Source: Brevibacterium iodinum ATCC 49514 (GTDB taxonomy: Bacteria > Actinomycetota > Actinomycetes > Actinomycetales > Brevibacteriaceae). From it: a DNA stretch of 42,638 nucleotides. Each line of letters begins with the position of its first letter. Within the stretch, counting starts at the first letter, position 1. The stretch spans positions 1 through 42,638 of the forward strand of contig NZ_FXYX01000026.1 in assembly GCF_900169265.1 (NCBI RefSeq), written 5' to 3'. Made by a program: the position numbers and the translations under genes. The notes beneath the pieces were generated by a model that was not told where the DNA came from, made no database searches, and was given only the letters and a program-made list of their open reading frames with translations. Shown here piece by piece: positions 35,239 through 42,638 of this stretch.

Positions 35239-36069
35239 ATGAGTGAGACACCGCCCGGGCCACCGCCACCGGGGCCGCTTCCGTTGCACGAGGAAGAACC
35301 GGTCCCGACGTGGACACGCGACTTTCTGCGCGTGCTCGGGGTCTCGTTGTTTGGGGCACTGTTCTTCACCTTCTTCATCTGGTTCGCCTCGACGGGGCTG
35401 ATGTACCAGCGGAACATGGCCGACAGAATTGAGGCAGATGGCCTCTGGGCAGGAATCATTGCTGGTGTAATTGCGCTTCTCTTTCCCTTCCTGTTCATGG
35501 AGCACAAGCGCAAGGACGACGGGTTCCGGCGTGAGGGTCTCGTCCCGCTGATTCTTCTCAGCGTCGTCGCTTCCGCAGTGATCGTCACGTTGGTGGCGCT
35601 GGTCTGGCCGTTCTTCCTCGGCGTGCGGGCCGTTCCCGGAACGGTGGCGGCGGAACTCAACGCCGATCCGGCGAGCTTCTTCCTCGTCCTGCTCTTCTTC
35701 ATCGGCGGAATGGCGTGGAGTATGTGTGTGGTGATGCCGATGATGATCGGCGGCTTCAAGGTCGCGCTGTGGCTGCTGCTGCCGTTTATCGGATTCGTCT
35801 TCCTCATCGGCTTCGCCGGTGTGAGAGTCTTCGACAATCCGCCGAGCCTGCTCACCACGATGATCTGGGTGGCTGTGACGCTGACCGGCCTGGCGGTGCT
35901 GACCGTTCTCGCGGCACTGCGGAATGTCATCGACAAGCCGAAGGTCCAGATGACCGCCGCCGAACGCGATGTGGCCTACCAGAGGTACCTTGCGGACAGG
36001 CATCGGCGCGGACTGACGAACGAGAACCCGCTGCCGGGCATCGACGGACCTCAGCCGCCTCGGCGGTGA
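35239..36069 (+). CDS. Multi-pass membrane protein, unknown function
   Basis: A 276-residue protein I cannot place in a family. A proline-rich head (PPGPPPPGPLPLHEEEPVP) precedes six hydrophobic segments between about residues 30 and 235, including VLGVSLFGALFFTFFIWFA and LIGFAGVRVFD. A polar tail follows, with AAERDVAYQRYLADRHRRG. GAGGA precedes ATG 35239. It lies between the TRIC-like gene and PPK2 with gaps of 104 and 45 bp, all in the same direction. No enzyme motif is visible. Confidence 0.75.
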   Translation: MSETPPGPPPPGPLPLHEEEPVPTWTRDFLRVLGVSLFGALFFTFFIWFASTGLMYQRNMADRIEADGLWAGIIAGVIALLFPFLFMEHKRKDDGFRREGLVPLILLSVVASAVIVTLVALVWPFFLGVRAVPGTVAAELNADPASFFLVLLFFIGGMAWSMCVVMPMMIGGFKVALWLLLPFIGFVFLIGFAGVRVFDNPPSLLTTMIWVAVTLTGLAVLTVLAALRNVIDKPKVQMTAAERDVAYQRYLADRHRRGLTNENPLPGIDGPQPPRR

Positions 36070-36114
36070 GTTGTCGGTATAGACGCGGCCATTCCCACCT
36101 GGAAAGATGAACGC

Positions 36115-36975
36115 ATGAGTGAGCCGACGAGCAACTGGACGACCGATCCCGCCCCACTTCTCCGTGCCGGGGAGGGATTCCGCCTCGGCGAGGTCGATCC
36201 CGAATCCACTCCCGGCTACGACGGGGACAAGAAGAGCGGGAAGAAGGATCTCGAGGCGCTGTCCGCTGAACTCAACGACCTGCAGGAGCGCCTCTTCGCT
36301 GCTCATCATGACGAGGACTCCGGCCCCGCTGTCCTCCTGGTCCTGCAAGCCATGGACACCGCCGGCAAGGGCGGAATCGTCCGACACGTCGTCGGCGCCG
36401 TCGATCCGCAGGGCGTCGAGCTCGCCGCCTTCAAGAAACCGACTGAGGAGGAACTCGCCCACGACTTCCTTTGGCGCATCCGTCCGCGCGTGCCCGGGCC
36501 CGGCATGATCGGAGTCTTCGACCGCTCACACTACGAGGATGTGCTCATCGGCCGCGTTCGCAAACTCGCCGACGGGGCCGAGATCGAGCGCCGCTATACC
36601 GCCATCAGCGACTTCGAAGCTGAACTGGTCGCGGCGGGCGTGCGCATCGTCAAGGTCATGCTCCACATCTCTCCGGACGAGCAGAAAGAGCGTCTGGCCG
36701 AACGACTCGACCGGCCGGACAAGTACTGGAAATACAACCCGGGAGACGTCGAGGAACGCCTCCTGTGGCCGGATTATATGGACGCCTACCAGGCCGTCTT
36801 CGACCGCACCTCCACCGAGGCGGCGCCGTGGTTCGTCGTGCCCGCGAACCGGAAATGGTACGCCCGCTTGGCTGTGCAGCGATTGCTGCTCGACGTCCTC
36901 AAGGACATCGACCCGCAGTGGCCCGCCGCCGATTTCGACGTCGAGGTCGAGAAGAAGCGGCTCGCCGACAGCTGA
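36115..36975 (+). CDS. ppk2: PPK2-family polyphosphate kinase
   Basis: A 286-residue PPK2 enzyme, which moves phosphate between polyphosphate and nucleotides in the cytoplasm. The Walker A-like LQAMDTAGKGGIVRHV, the acidic pair in GVFDRSHYEDVLIGRV, the lid ERLDRPDKYWKYNPGD and the final NRKWYARLAVQRLLL are all present. The one-domain length fits short PPK2 forms acting on ADP or AMP/NMP; which nucleotide is not readable. An alkaline phosphatase is in the same window, but no shared control is evident. Confidence 0.95.
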   Translation: MSEPTSNWTTDPAPLLRAGEGFRLGEVDPESTPGYDGDKKSGKKDLEALSAELNDLQERLFAAHHDEDSGPAVLLVLQAMDTAGKGGIVRHVVGAVDPQGVELAAFKKPTEEELAHDFLWRIRPRVPGPGMIGVFDRSHYEDVLIGRVRKLADGAEIERRYTAISDFEAELVAAGVRIVKVMLHISPDEQKERLAERLDRPDKYWKYNPGDVEERLLWPDYMDAYQAVFDRTSTEAAPWFVVPANRKWYARLAVQRLLLDVLKDIDPQWPAADFDVEVEKKRLADS

Positions 36976-37031
36976 GGGTCACGTCCTTACGGAACGGCGG
37001 TCCGCCTCGGCGAAGGATCTGCCGTGACGAT

Positions 37032-37049
37032 TCGCGACGTCAGTCGCGA
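37032..37049. terminator. Short hairpin between ppk2 and OsmC
   Basis: TCGCGAC (37032-37038) and GTCGCGA (37043-37049) form a perfect stem with a 4-base loop between two convergent genes, overlapping the OsmC stop codon. A two-way terminator is plausible. Confidence 0.5.
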
Positions 37050-37462
37050 CGGATGCTGAAGTCGACCTTCGTGGGGTGTTCGACGGTGCGGGAGACCGTG
37101 CAGTACTTGTCATGGGAGAGCCCGACGAGGCGTTCGATGCGGGCATCGGCCTTTCGGCCCTCCTCGTCGTCGGGGAACGCGAGGTCGAAATCGAGGTGGA
37201 CGTTGTCCACCCTGGAAGCGCCGTCTTCGTCGATCTTGTCCGCGGTCGCAGAGACGTCGAACTTCGTGGGTTCGGTGTGACGGCTGGTCACGGTGTCGAC
37301 GTCGATCGACGAGCAGCCAGCGACGGCGGCCAGGAGCAGTTCGACGGGGGTCATGAGGCCTTCGCCGCGGCCGAATTCGATGCTTGCTCCGCTCGGGGCG
37401 GTGGCGCGGTAGTGGTTCTCGGCGATGCGGGTCAGTTCGATGCTGCGGATGTCTTCACTCAT
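37040..37462 (-). CDS. OsmC-family protein (second of three)
   Basis: A 140-residue OsmC-like protein. TPVELLLAAVAGCSSIDV has the first Cys after the usual small-residue helix, and LSHDKYCTVSRTV has the second. This pattern belongs to the YhfA/OsmC-related branch, whose members bind or reduce peroxides; activity of this branch is less well established than for Ohr. It stands alone, convergent with ppk2, and 44 bp after the end of the isochorismatase-like gene on the same strand. Confidence 0.9.
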   Translation of the reverse strand: MSEDIRSIELTRIAENHYRATAPSGASIEFGRGEGLMTPVELLLAAVAGCSSIDVDTVTSRHTEPTKFDVSATADKIDEDGASRVDNVHLDFDLAFPDDEEGRKADARIERLVGLSHDKYCTVSRTVEHPTKVDFSIRRD

Positions 37463-37506
37463 GCCCTAATGATGGCAGACTTGCGGGGTTGCAGGAGCTG
37501 GAACCA

Positions 37507-38076
37507 TCAGGCTTTGGTGAAGTCGACCTCGCTCGATTCCTGAACGCGAGCCTGCCGGCCGGGACCGGATTCGAACTGCCAATACAGGTTCGTGTGGGAC
37601 ACGACCTGCTCCGGCGGGGGCGCACCCCATTCGGTGAGGTCTTCGGTGGTGTGCGCGTCGGAGACCAGCGTGACATCGTAGCCGCGGGCGAAGCCGCCGT
37701 GGATCGTCGAGCGCACGCAGGCATCCGATTGGGCACCGGTGACGACGAGGTGGCCGACGTCCTTTCCGGCGAGCACCTCCTCGAAGTCCGTGTCCTCGAA
37801 TGTATTGCCGAGGGTCTTCTCGATGATCGCTTCGCCCTCAGCGGGGGAGAGCGTGTCGACGATCTGCCATTGCGGGGAATTGATCGGCAGCTCACCGGAG
37901 CTGTGCCGGACCCAGACCACCTCGGTGCCGGTGTTCCGGGCACGGTCGACGAGATCGGAGATCGTGGAGATGACCGATTCGGAGTTCCAACTGGCTTGCA
38001 TGACGCCGTTTTGGACGTCGATGACGATAAGGGCGGAGTTCGGGCGGGCGGACGCCGGCGGTTGAGCTGTGGACAT
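37507..38076 (-). CDS. Isochorismatase-family cysteine hydrolase
   Basis: A 189-residue hydrolase. SALIVIDVQNGVM carries the catalytic Asp, and VTGAQSDACVRSTIHGGF carries the nucleophile Cys after the usual cis-peptide region. A basic residue expected between them lies in the middle helices. Relatives hydrolyse isochorismate, nicotinamide, N-carbamoyl compounds or small amides; the substrate here is unknown. ATG 38076 is chosen because AAGGAGGA lies just before it. It is divergent from an MFS exporter. Confidence 0.9.
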   Translation of the reverse strand: MSTAQPPASARPNSALIVIDVQNGVMQASWNSESVISTISDLVDRARNTGTEVVWVRHSSGELPINSPQWQIVDTLSPAEGEAIIEKTLGNTFEDTDFEEVLAGKDVGHLVVTGAQSDACVRSTIHGGFARGYDVTLVSDAHTTEDLTEWGAPPPEQVVSHTNLYWQFESGPGRQARVQESSEVDFTKA

Positions 38077-38170
38077 AGGTTCCTCCTTGATCAAGGATTA
38101 TTGTCCTCGCCTCGGTCCCAGCAGACAAGAGGTCGGTGCCGGTCCGCTCCGCCGGTGTGAGAATAGGCGA

Positions 38171-39517
38171 GTGAGCGATTCCTCCGAGGACAACGGCGAC
38201 GAGGTGGGCGTCGGCAAAGTTGGCGCGGGCAGTGCGGCCGCGGGCAAAGCGGGCGACAGCAGTGCCGCCGGTCCGCGCCGTTTCAGCGTCCTGCGCAGCT
38301 GGAAGACCGCGCCCTACCTGATCGGATCGGGTACGGCGATGATGGGCGACAATATCGAGCACGTCATCACCTACTGGGTGCTGTGGCAGAAGTTCGAGTC
38401 GCCGGCGCTCGTCGGGTTCCAGCTCATCAGCCATTGGCTGCCCTTCCTTCTGCTGTCCGTCTATGCGGGATCCCTGGCCGAACGATTCGACTGCCGCCGC
38501 CTCATCCAGATCGGGCAGATCATGTTCATGGTCGTGTCCCTGTGCTGGGGGATCCTCTTCCTCACCGACTCCCTGCAGCTGTGGCAGGCCTGCGTGCTGC
38601 TCGTCATCCATGGCCTGGCCGGTTGTCTGTGGGGCCCGGCCGAACAGATGATGCTGCATGACTTCGTCGATCGGAAGGAGCTGCCGAGCGCGGTCCGGCT
38701 CAATGCGACGTTCCGCAGCCTCGGCATCCTCTTCGGTCCCGTCGTCGGTTCCGCTCTGCTGCTCGGAGTCGGTGCCACGTGGGGCATCTTCATCAACATC
38801 GTCTTCTATCTGCCGCTGACGATCTTCCTCATCCGCACACCCTTCACCGGACATCTGCGCAGCGGAGGTGTGCGCACCGCGCGGACGACTCTCAGCCAGT
38901 CGCTGCGGGTGCTCATCGACGTCCGCCATAATCGCGCGATCGTCGGAATGCTGCTGCTGGCCGCGCTCGCGTCGACGACGATCGGGGCGGTGCTGCAGAC
39001 GGCGATGCCGGTGTTCGGCGACATCCTCAACCCGGTCGGCGGGGACAGCGACTTCACCTATGGCGTGCTGCTCTTCGCCATGGGTGCAGGCGGAGTACTC
39101 GGGGGCTTCGGGCTCGAGGCGACCGGGTGGATCAAGGCCGTCCCGGCTGCCGCAGCACTGGCCGCCGCGGCGATGGGCCTGAGTGCGCTGCTCTTCGCCC
39201 TGACCTCGCACCTGTGGGTGGCGGTCATCCTGTTGGTGATCGCCGGGGTTTCGAAGATCACTGCCGAGTCGACCGAGATGGCCATCATCCAACTCGAGGC
39301 GCCGTCGGAGATCCGCGGACGCGTCATCGGCTCCTATGCGACGTTCGGCCCCGGCATGCAGACCTTCTCCGGAGTCACCGTGGGAGTGCTCGGCACGATC
39401 GCCACGATCCCCGGAGCCGTCATCATCGGCGGCACGGTCCTGGCCATCGGAGCTGTGGCCATCGGCACCTACGCCATCACAGGAAGGCGCAACCCCCATG
39501 CCCCAATTGCTACCTGA
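38171..39517 (+). CDS. MFS transporter, EntS-like exporter type
   Basis: A 448-residue major facilitator protein with about twelve helices, of the MFS_3 group that includes the enterobactin exporter EntS. The N-terminal 35 residues are polar and rich in G, A, D and K. YAGSLAERFDCRRLIQIGQ is the loop 2-3 motif A variant, and EIRGRVIGSYATF is a characteristic loop in the second half. GTG 38171 fits the start of coding character. Its stop TGA is the first three bases of a palindromic repeat at 39515. An iron or siderophore role is possible by family only. Confidence 0.88.
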   Translation: MSDSSEDNGDEVGVGKVGAGSAAAGKAGDSSAAGPRRFSVLRSWKTAPYLIGSGTAMMGDNIEHVITYWVLWQKFESPALVGFQLISHWLPFLLLSVYAGSLAERFDCRRLIQIGQIMFMVVSLCWGILFLTDSLQLWQACVLLVIHGLAGCLWGPAEQMMLHDFVDRKELPSAVRLNATFRSLGILFGPVVGSALLLGVGATWGIFINIVFYLPLTIFLIRTPFTGHLRSGGVRTARTTLSQSLRVLIDVRHNRAIVGMLLLAALASTTIGAVLQTAMPVFGDILNPVGGDSDFTYGVLLFAMGAGGVLGGFGLEATGWIKAVPAAAALAAAAMGLSALLFALTSHLWVAVILLVIAGVSKITAESTEMAIIQLEAPSEIRGRVIGSYATFGPGMQTFSGVTVGVLGTIATIPGAVIIGGTVLAIGAVAIGTYAITGRRNPHAPIAT

Positions 39518-39565
39518 CGGCGGCGCAGCAACCTGGCGCCAGGTATCTGGGCCGCCGTCACCTGC
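39505..39565. repeat. Palindromic element, copy 1 (inverted relative to copy 2)
   Basis: A 61-bp unit whose core (39515-39560) is an imperfect palindrome centred on ACCTGGCGCCAGGT, with outer arms TGACGGCGGC and GCCGCCGTCA. It matches the reverse complement of 40354-40414 at 59 of 61 positions. It begins inside the last codons of the MFS gene and supplies its stop codon. It may act as a transcription terminator for that gene or be a REP-like mobile palindrome. Confidence 0.9.
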
Positions 39566-39584
39566 TTCTGCGCGGGAATTCGGT

Positions 39585-40337
39585 GTGCGGTCGCTCGGCT
39601 TCGCCCACGTCAAAGGCACACGGCATGAGGCCCGACCGAGAGCAGTCGTCGACGCGCACGGACCGGTCGGAGACCGTGAGTTCTGCTTCGTCGATGTCGA
39701 GCGACAGCAGGTGCTCAAGACCGTGCAGAATCCACGGCTCATCCGCATGACCACCTCACTCGTCGACGACACACTGACGATCACGCTGCCCGACGGGCGC
39801 TCTGCCTCTGGGAGGCCAGTAGGCTCAGGCGAGCGCCTGACCTGCTATTACTGGAAGCGACCGGTCGACCTCGAACTCACTGACGGTCAGCATTCGGCGC
39901 TCGCCTCAGAGTTTCTGGGAAAGCCGGTTCGGCTGGCCCGCGCACTTCGTGGAGATGTGGTCTACGGAGCTGGCTTGTCGATCGTCACGACTGCTTCGAT
40001 GAGGGAACTCGCCGACCGGTCCGGTCACCACGAGCTGCTTGATGAGGCCGCCCGCTTTCGTGCCACCCTCGTCCTCGACACGGACGAACCCTTCATCGAA
40101 GAGACCTGGCGAGGCCGGGACGTGACGGTGAACGTGCCGGACGTCGGCGCGCTGCGTGTGCGGATCGGGAGTCCGATTGCGCGGTGTGCCATCCTCGATC
40201 TAGACCCGATCACTGGGGAGCGGGGCAGCAATCTGCTCAAGACGCTTGCAGTCAGCCGCCCGCGAAATGAGGCGGGTGAACCGTACTTCGGCGTCAATGC
40301 CGAGGTCATCGAAACCTCTGCTGCTCCGGACACCTGA
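39585..40337 (+). CDS. MOSC-domain protein
   Basis: A 250-residue protein with an N-terminal beta-barrel (residues about 1-110, HGPVGDREFCFVDVE) and a MOSC domain. The MOSC part shows ARFRATLVLDTDEPFIEETW, then RVRIGSPIARCAILDLDPITGER with the conserved Cys, LLKTLAVSR and FGVNAEVIE. MOSC proteins bind or carry sulfur/molybdenum cofactor; substrate is unknown. I use GTG 39585 because an upstream in-frame ATG (39498) would translate the palindromic repeat as the N-terminus. The gene stands between two inverted copies of that repeat. A cofactor link to the molybdoenzyme at 32067 is possible but 7 kb distant. Confidence 0.85.
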   Translation: MRSLGFAHVKGTRHEARPRAVVDAHGPVGDREFCFVDVERQQVLKTVQNPRLIRMTTSLVDDTLTITLPDGRSASGRPVGSGERLTCYYWKRPVDLELTDGQHSALASEFLGKPVRLARALRGDVVYGAGLSIVTTASMRELADRSGHHELLDEAARFRATLVLDTDEPFIEETWRGRDVTVNVPDVGALRVRIGSPIARCAILDLDPITGERGSNLLKTLAVSRPRNEAGEPYFGVNAEVIETSAAPDT

Positions 40338-40353
40338 TCGGCCACGTCCCAAC

Positions 40354-40414
40354 GCAGGTGACGGCGGCCCAGATACCTGGCGCCAGGTTGCTGCGCCGCC
40401 GTCGGGCAGCAATT
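40354..40414. repeat. Palindromic element, copy 2
   Basis: The second 61-bp copy, inverted with respect to 39505-39565. Its 46-bp core (40359-40404) is self-complementary except for a few positions. It fills most of the 75-bp gap between the convergent MOSC and kynureninase stops, so it could serve as a bidirectional terminator. The copies differ at two of 61 bases. Confidence 0.9.
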
Positions 40415-41726
40415 AGGTGACGGCGCCGCGGACCTTGTGCGCCGGGGTGTCCCAAAGTCGGTTGTCGAGGATGTCGCGCAGGGCCTCGACGGTGTCCCAC
40501 ACCTCGGTGAACCCGATGTAGAGCGGGGTCAATCCGAACCGCAGCACCTCCGGCTCACGGTAGTCGCCGATGATTCCGCGTTCGAAGAGCGCGCTCATCA
40601 CCGCAAACCCCTCCGGATGCCGGATCGAGACCTGGGACCCGCGATGGGCGTGCTCACGTGGGGTGACGACCTCGACCGGGTGATCGGCCAGACGCTCATC
40701 GACGAGGTCGATGAATAGGTCCGACAAGGCCAGGGACTTCTCCCGGACCTGTTCCATGTCCGACCGCGAGTGGATGTCGAGGCCGAGCTCTGCCACGGAC
40801 ATCGACAGGATTCCCTGCGTTCCGGTGAGGTAGCGGCGGATGCCTTCGGCGGGCCGGTAGTCCGGGGCCATATCGAAGGGCTGCGCATGCGACCACCACC
40901 CCGACAGAGGCTGGCTGAACCGGTTCTGCAGCGCCTCGGCGACCCAGATGAACGCGGGAGAGCCAGGTCCGCCATTGAGGAACTTGTACGTGCAGCCGAT
41001 CGCCATGTCCGCACCGGTTCCGGCCAGATCGATGGGCAGAGCACCGGCCGAATGGCACAGATCCCAGATGACCATGGCTCCGCCGGAATGGATCGCCGAG
41101 GTGGTCGTGCCCATATCGAAGAGCCTCCCCGTCCGGTAGTTCACATGGGTGAGGACGACGAGGGCCACCTCGTCGGACATCGTGGTCGGGAACCCTGCGG
41201 TGACTTCCTCATCGTCGACGAGGCGGACTTCGTAGCCGTCTCCGAGCTGCTCGGCCAATCCCTGAAGCATGTAGATATCGGAGGGAAAGTTCTCCCGCTG
41301 GGTGAGGAGGACCCGCCGGTCCGGAGAGTCCTCGGCCTGCATCTTCAGCGCCGCCGAGGCGGCCTTGAACAGATTGATCGACGTGGTGTCGGTGACGACG
41401 GTGGACCCGGCCCCGCCGCCGACTATCCCGGAGACCTTCTCACCCAACTTTGCCGGCAGGTCCCACCAACCGGCGGTGTTCCATGACCCGATGAGGCCGG
41501 TGCCCCATTCGTCGGTGATGACTTCCTGGGCGCGTTCGGCCGAGCCCTTAGTCCGGGGGCCGAGAGAGTTCCCGTCGAGGTAGATCGTGCCTTTCGGGAG
41601 CAGAAACTCCTCGCGGCAAGCACGTAGAGGATCGTTCGCATCGCGCTGTTCGCAGTCCGCGCGGGTGATTGAAGTCGGGGAGCCAGTTGAGTTCGCTGCG
41701 GTGGCTGTCCGGTCAGAGGTCGTCAT
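40413..41726 (-). CDS. kynU: Kynureninase
   Basis: A 437-residue fold-type I PLP enzyme that cleaves kynurenine to anthranilate and alanine (or 3-hydroxykynurenine to 3-hydroxyanthranilate). The signatures are YLDGNSLGPRTKG, ENFPSDIYMLQGL, VVLTHVNYRTG, the PLP aspartate in VIWDLCHSAGALP, and the PLP lysine at residue 248 in GCTYKFLNGGPGSPAF. SGWWSHAQPFDMAPDY and RYLTGTQGILSM complete the family pattern. GGAAGG lies before ATG 41726. No tryptophan dioxygenase or formamidase gene is in the window, so the rest of the pathway must be elsewhere. Confidence 0.95.
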   Translation of the reverse strand: MTTSDRTATAANSTGSPTSITRADCEQRDANDPLRACREEFLLPKGTIYLDGNSLGPRTKGSAERAQEVITDEWGTGLIGSWNTAGWWDLPAKLGEKVSGIVGGGAGSTVVTDTTSINLFKAASAALKMQAEDSPDRRVLLTQRENFPSDIYMLQGLAEQLGDGYEVRLVDDEEVTAGFPTTMSDEVALVVLTHVNYRTGRLFDMGTTTSAIHSGGAMVIWDLCHSAGALPIDLAGTGADMAIGCTYKFLNGGPGSPAFIWVAEALQNRFSQPLSGWWSHAQPFDMAPDYRPAEGIRRYLTGTQGILSMSVAELGLDIHSRSDMEQVREKSLALSDLFIDLVDERLADHPVEVVTPREHAHRGSQVSIRHPEGFAVMSALFERGIIGDYREPEVLRFGLTPLYIGFTEVWDTVEALRDILDNRLWDTPAHKVRGAVT

Positions 41727-41941
41727 CGTCGCCTTCCGCGTGGTGGGGGAGCCGGTGGGTTCGTCTGCCTTCCAGGCTACCGTGCGTCGGCTGATGACGA
41801 TCTAAGTCCTGCTCATGACGCCAGAGGACGGCAATCGACGCTGCGGAGGGCGCTGCCTGGCGAACATTCTTAGTCTGAGATCAGCACCGACCAGCACGAT
41901 CTCGACCGCATGCTCGCCGATTCGATCAGGAGCCCACCATC

Positions 41942-42502
41942 ATGACTGCAACCACCACCGAGTTCGACACCACCATCGCCATCAGCGACGAAGAACGCGC
42001 TACGCGACTGACCACCGCCGGAAACGCATGGAACGAACGACTGGCCGCCTCGGCGAAGAACGGGCAGCTGACTTTCTCGGCCTCGGGCACCGCCTGCGGT
42101 TCGGTGTCCTCACTGATCACCGCCGGCCGCCACACCTTCACCGTCGACGAACCGACCCCGCTGGCCGGGGACGACGCCGCCCCGAACCCCGTCGAATACG
42201 CCCTCGGCGCACTCCTCTCCTGCCAGGTCGTCGTCTACCGCCTCTACGCCCAGAACCTCGGACTGACCATCGACGAACTCGATGTCAGCGCTGAAGGCGA
42301 CCTGGATGTGCGGGGACTCTTCGGCGCCGATGAGACCGTGCGCCCCGGATTCTCGTCCGTCCGCGTGAGCGTCAACATCGCCGGACCCGACAGCAACGAG
42401 GACTACCAGAAGCTGCAGGAGACCGTGGACGCTCATTGCCCCGTCTTCGACATCTTCACCAACCCGACCCCGATCGACGTCACCGTCACGAAGACCAACT
42501 GA
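41942..42502 (+). CDS. OsmC-family protein (third of three)
   Basis: A 186-residue OsmC-like protein, longer at the N-terminus than the other two. NPVEYALGALLSCQVVVYRL carries the first Cys and LQETVDAHCPVFDIF the second. Relatives of this length are common beside flavin or sulfur-related genes in actinobacteria. They are usually annotated as OsmC peroxidase-like, but activity is unproven. A CAGGAG ribosome binding site precedes ATG 41942. It is divergent from kynureninase with 215 bp between the starts. Confidence 0.9.
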   Translation: MTATTTEFDTTIAISDEERATRLTTAGNAWNERLAASAKNGQLTFSASGTACGSVSSLITAGRHTFTVDEPTPLAGDDAAPNPVEYALGALLSCQVVVYRLYAQNLGLTIDELDVSAEGDLDVRGLFGADETVRPGFSSVRVSVNIAGPDSNEDYQKLQETVDAHCPVFDIFTNPTPIDVTVTKTN

Positions 42503-42638
42503 CCTCCCAGGACTACTGTGAGTATTGATGGTGGCTGGTCTGGGACTGGCTGGCAGAGTAGGAACTGACCGTCCCATCGATCATCATGACCCTCAGAACT
42601 ACTGACTCGAACGATGTCCTCGTCGGGATCTGTCTGAT
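42503..42638. other. Window end, no assignable feature
   Basis: The last 136 bases contain an open frame from ATG 42586 (MTLRTTDSNDVLVG) running off the edge and a short plus-strand frame before it. Neither is recognisable. A gene beginning here is possible, but there is too little sequence to judge. Confidence 0.3.

Noticed and set aside
34906..36462. 518-codon minus-strand frame across the membrane protein and ppk2 genes
   Set aside because: Antisense shadow spanning two well-supported genes on the other strand.
37040..38076. OsmC and isochorismatase-like genes as a functional operon
   Set aside because: They are 44 bp apart on the same strand, but a functional link is not visible; treated as possible co-transcription only.
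39498..39584. ATG 39498 as the start of the MOSC gene
   Set aside because: It would translate the palindromic repeat as a non-conserved N-terminus and overlap the MFS stop; GTG 39585 starts where the fold begins.
37892..39784. 630-codon minus-strand frame opposite the MFS gene
   Set aside because: Low-complexity H/D/R-rich product with no motifs; the plus strand encodes a complete MFS transporter.
1..42638. CRISPR arrays, tRNA/rRNA genes, prophage or toxin-antitoxin pairs
   Set aside because: Looked for regular repeats, tRNA-like cloverleaf ends and small paired genes; none found by eye.

Overview
The window is about 42.6 kb of GC-rich chromosomal DNA. Gene content and protein style suggest a Brevibacterium-like actinobacterium: an LPXTG-anchored alkaline phosphatase, a SigK/RskA/fasciclin locus, a DtxR/IdeR-type iron box, PucR-type and LysR regulators, and proline/glutamine-rich envelope proteins. 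This is an inference from protein character, not from a database search. No tRNA, rRNA, CRISPR array or prophage was seen.

Layout. The left edge (1-204) is the 3' end of an ISL3-type insertion sequence. It is followed by non-coding DNA and a probable remnant of a second transposase (732-962). From 1080 to 6649 lie a LysR regulator divergent from a frameshifted EamA/DMT exporter, a siderophore-interacting reductase divergent from an iron-siderophore binding lipoprotein with an iron box between them, and D-serine ammonia-lyase. From 6684 to 12836 are a 1025-aa multidomain membrane protein divergent from a 301-aa single-pass protein, an APC permease and a small membrane protein. From 12772 to 13719 there is a scrambled scar in which a LysR 3' fragment abuts a headless, frameshifted GntR regulator. 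An Orn/Lys/Arg-type decarboxylase and its divergent LysR regulator follow (13840-16480).

From 16514 to 22667, all on the minus strand, is the most coherent system: a GAF/PucR-type activator followed by degradative HMG-CoA reductase (mvaA), HMG-CoA lyase (mvaB), a two-helix protein of unknown function and a TctA-type permease. Together they read as a mevalonate uptake and catabolism operon yielding acetyl-CoA and acetoacetate. It is followed on the right by an alanine-type aminotransferase, a gutted TetR regulator with an ABC-2 permease lacking its ATPase, an AAT-family amino-acid permease, a GNAT acetyltransferase and the cell-wall alkaline phosphatase.

From 29693 to 33644 is a SigK-type locus: a truncated ABC ATPase fused tail-to-tail to a truncated rskA, a frameshifted sigK, a fasciclin lipoprotein and a membrane-bound sulfite-oxidase-fold molybdoenzyme. 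Both the fasciclin and the molybdoenzyme gene carry a CCATCC-N15-CCGAAT motif upstream, the form I recall for mycobacterial SigK promoters. The regulon promoters therefore persist while the sigma/anti-sigma pair looks broken.

The right part (33753-42502) holds three OsmC-family genes, a TRIC/UPF0126 membrane protein, PPK2 polyphosphate kinase, an isochorismatase-like hydrolase, an MFS exporter, a MOSC protein bracketed by two inverted 61-bp copies of a palindromic element, and kynureninase. A recurring theme is gene decay: about nine genes, mostly regulators and exporters, are frameshifted, truncated or fused at deletion junctions.
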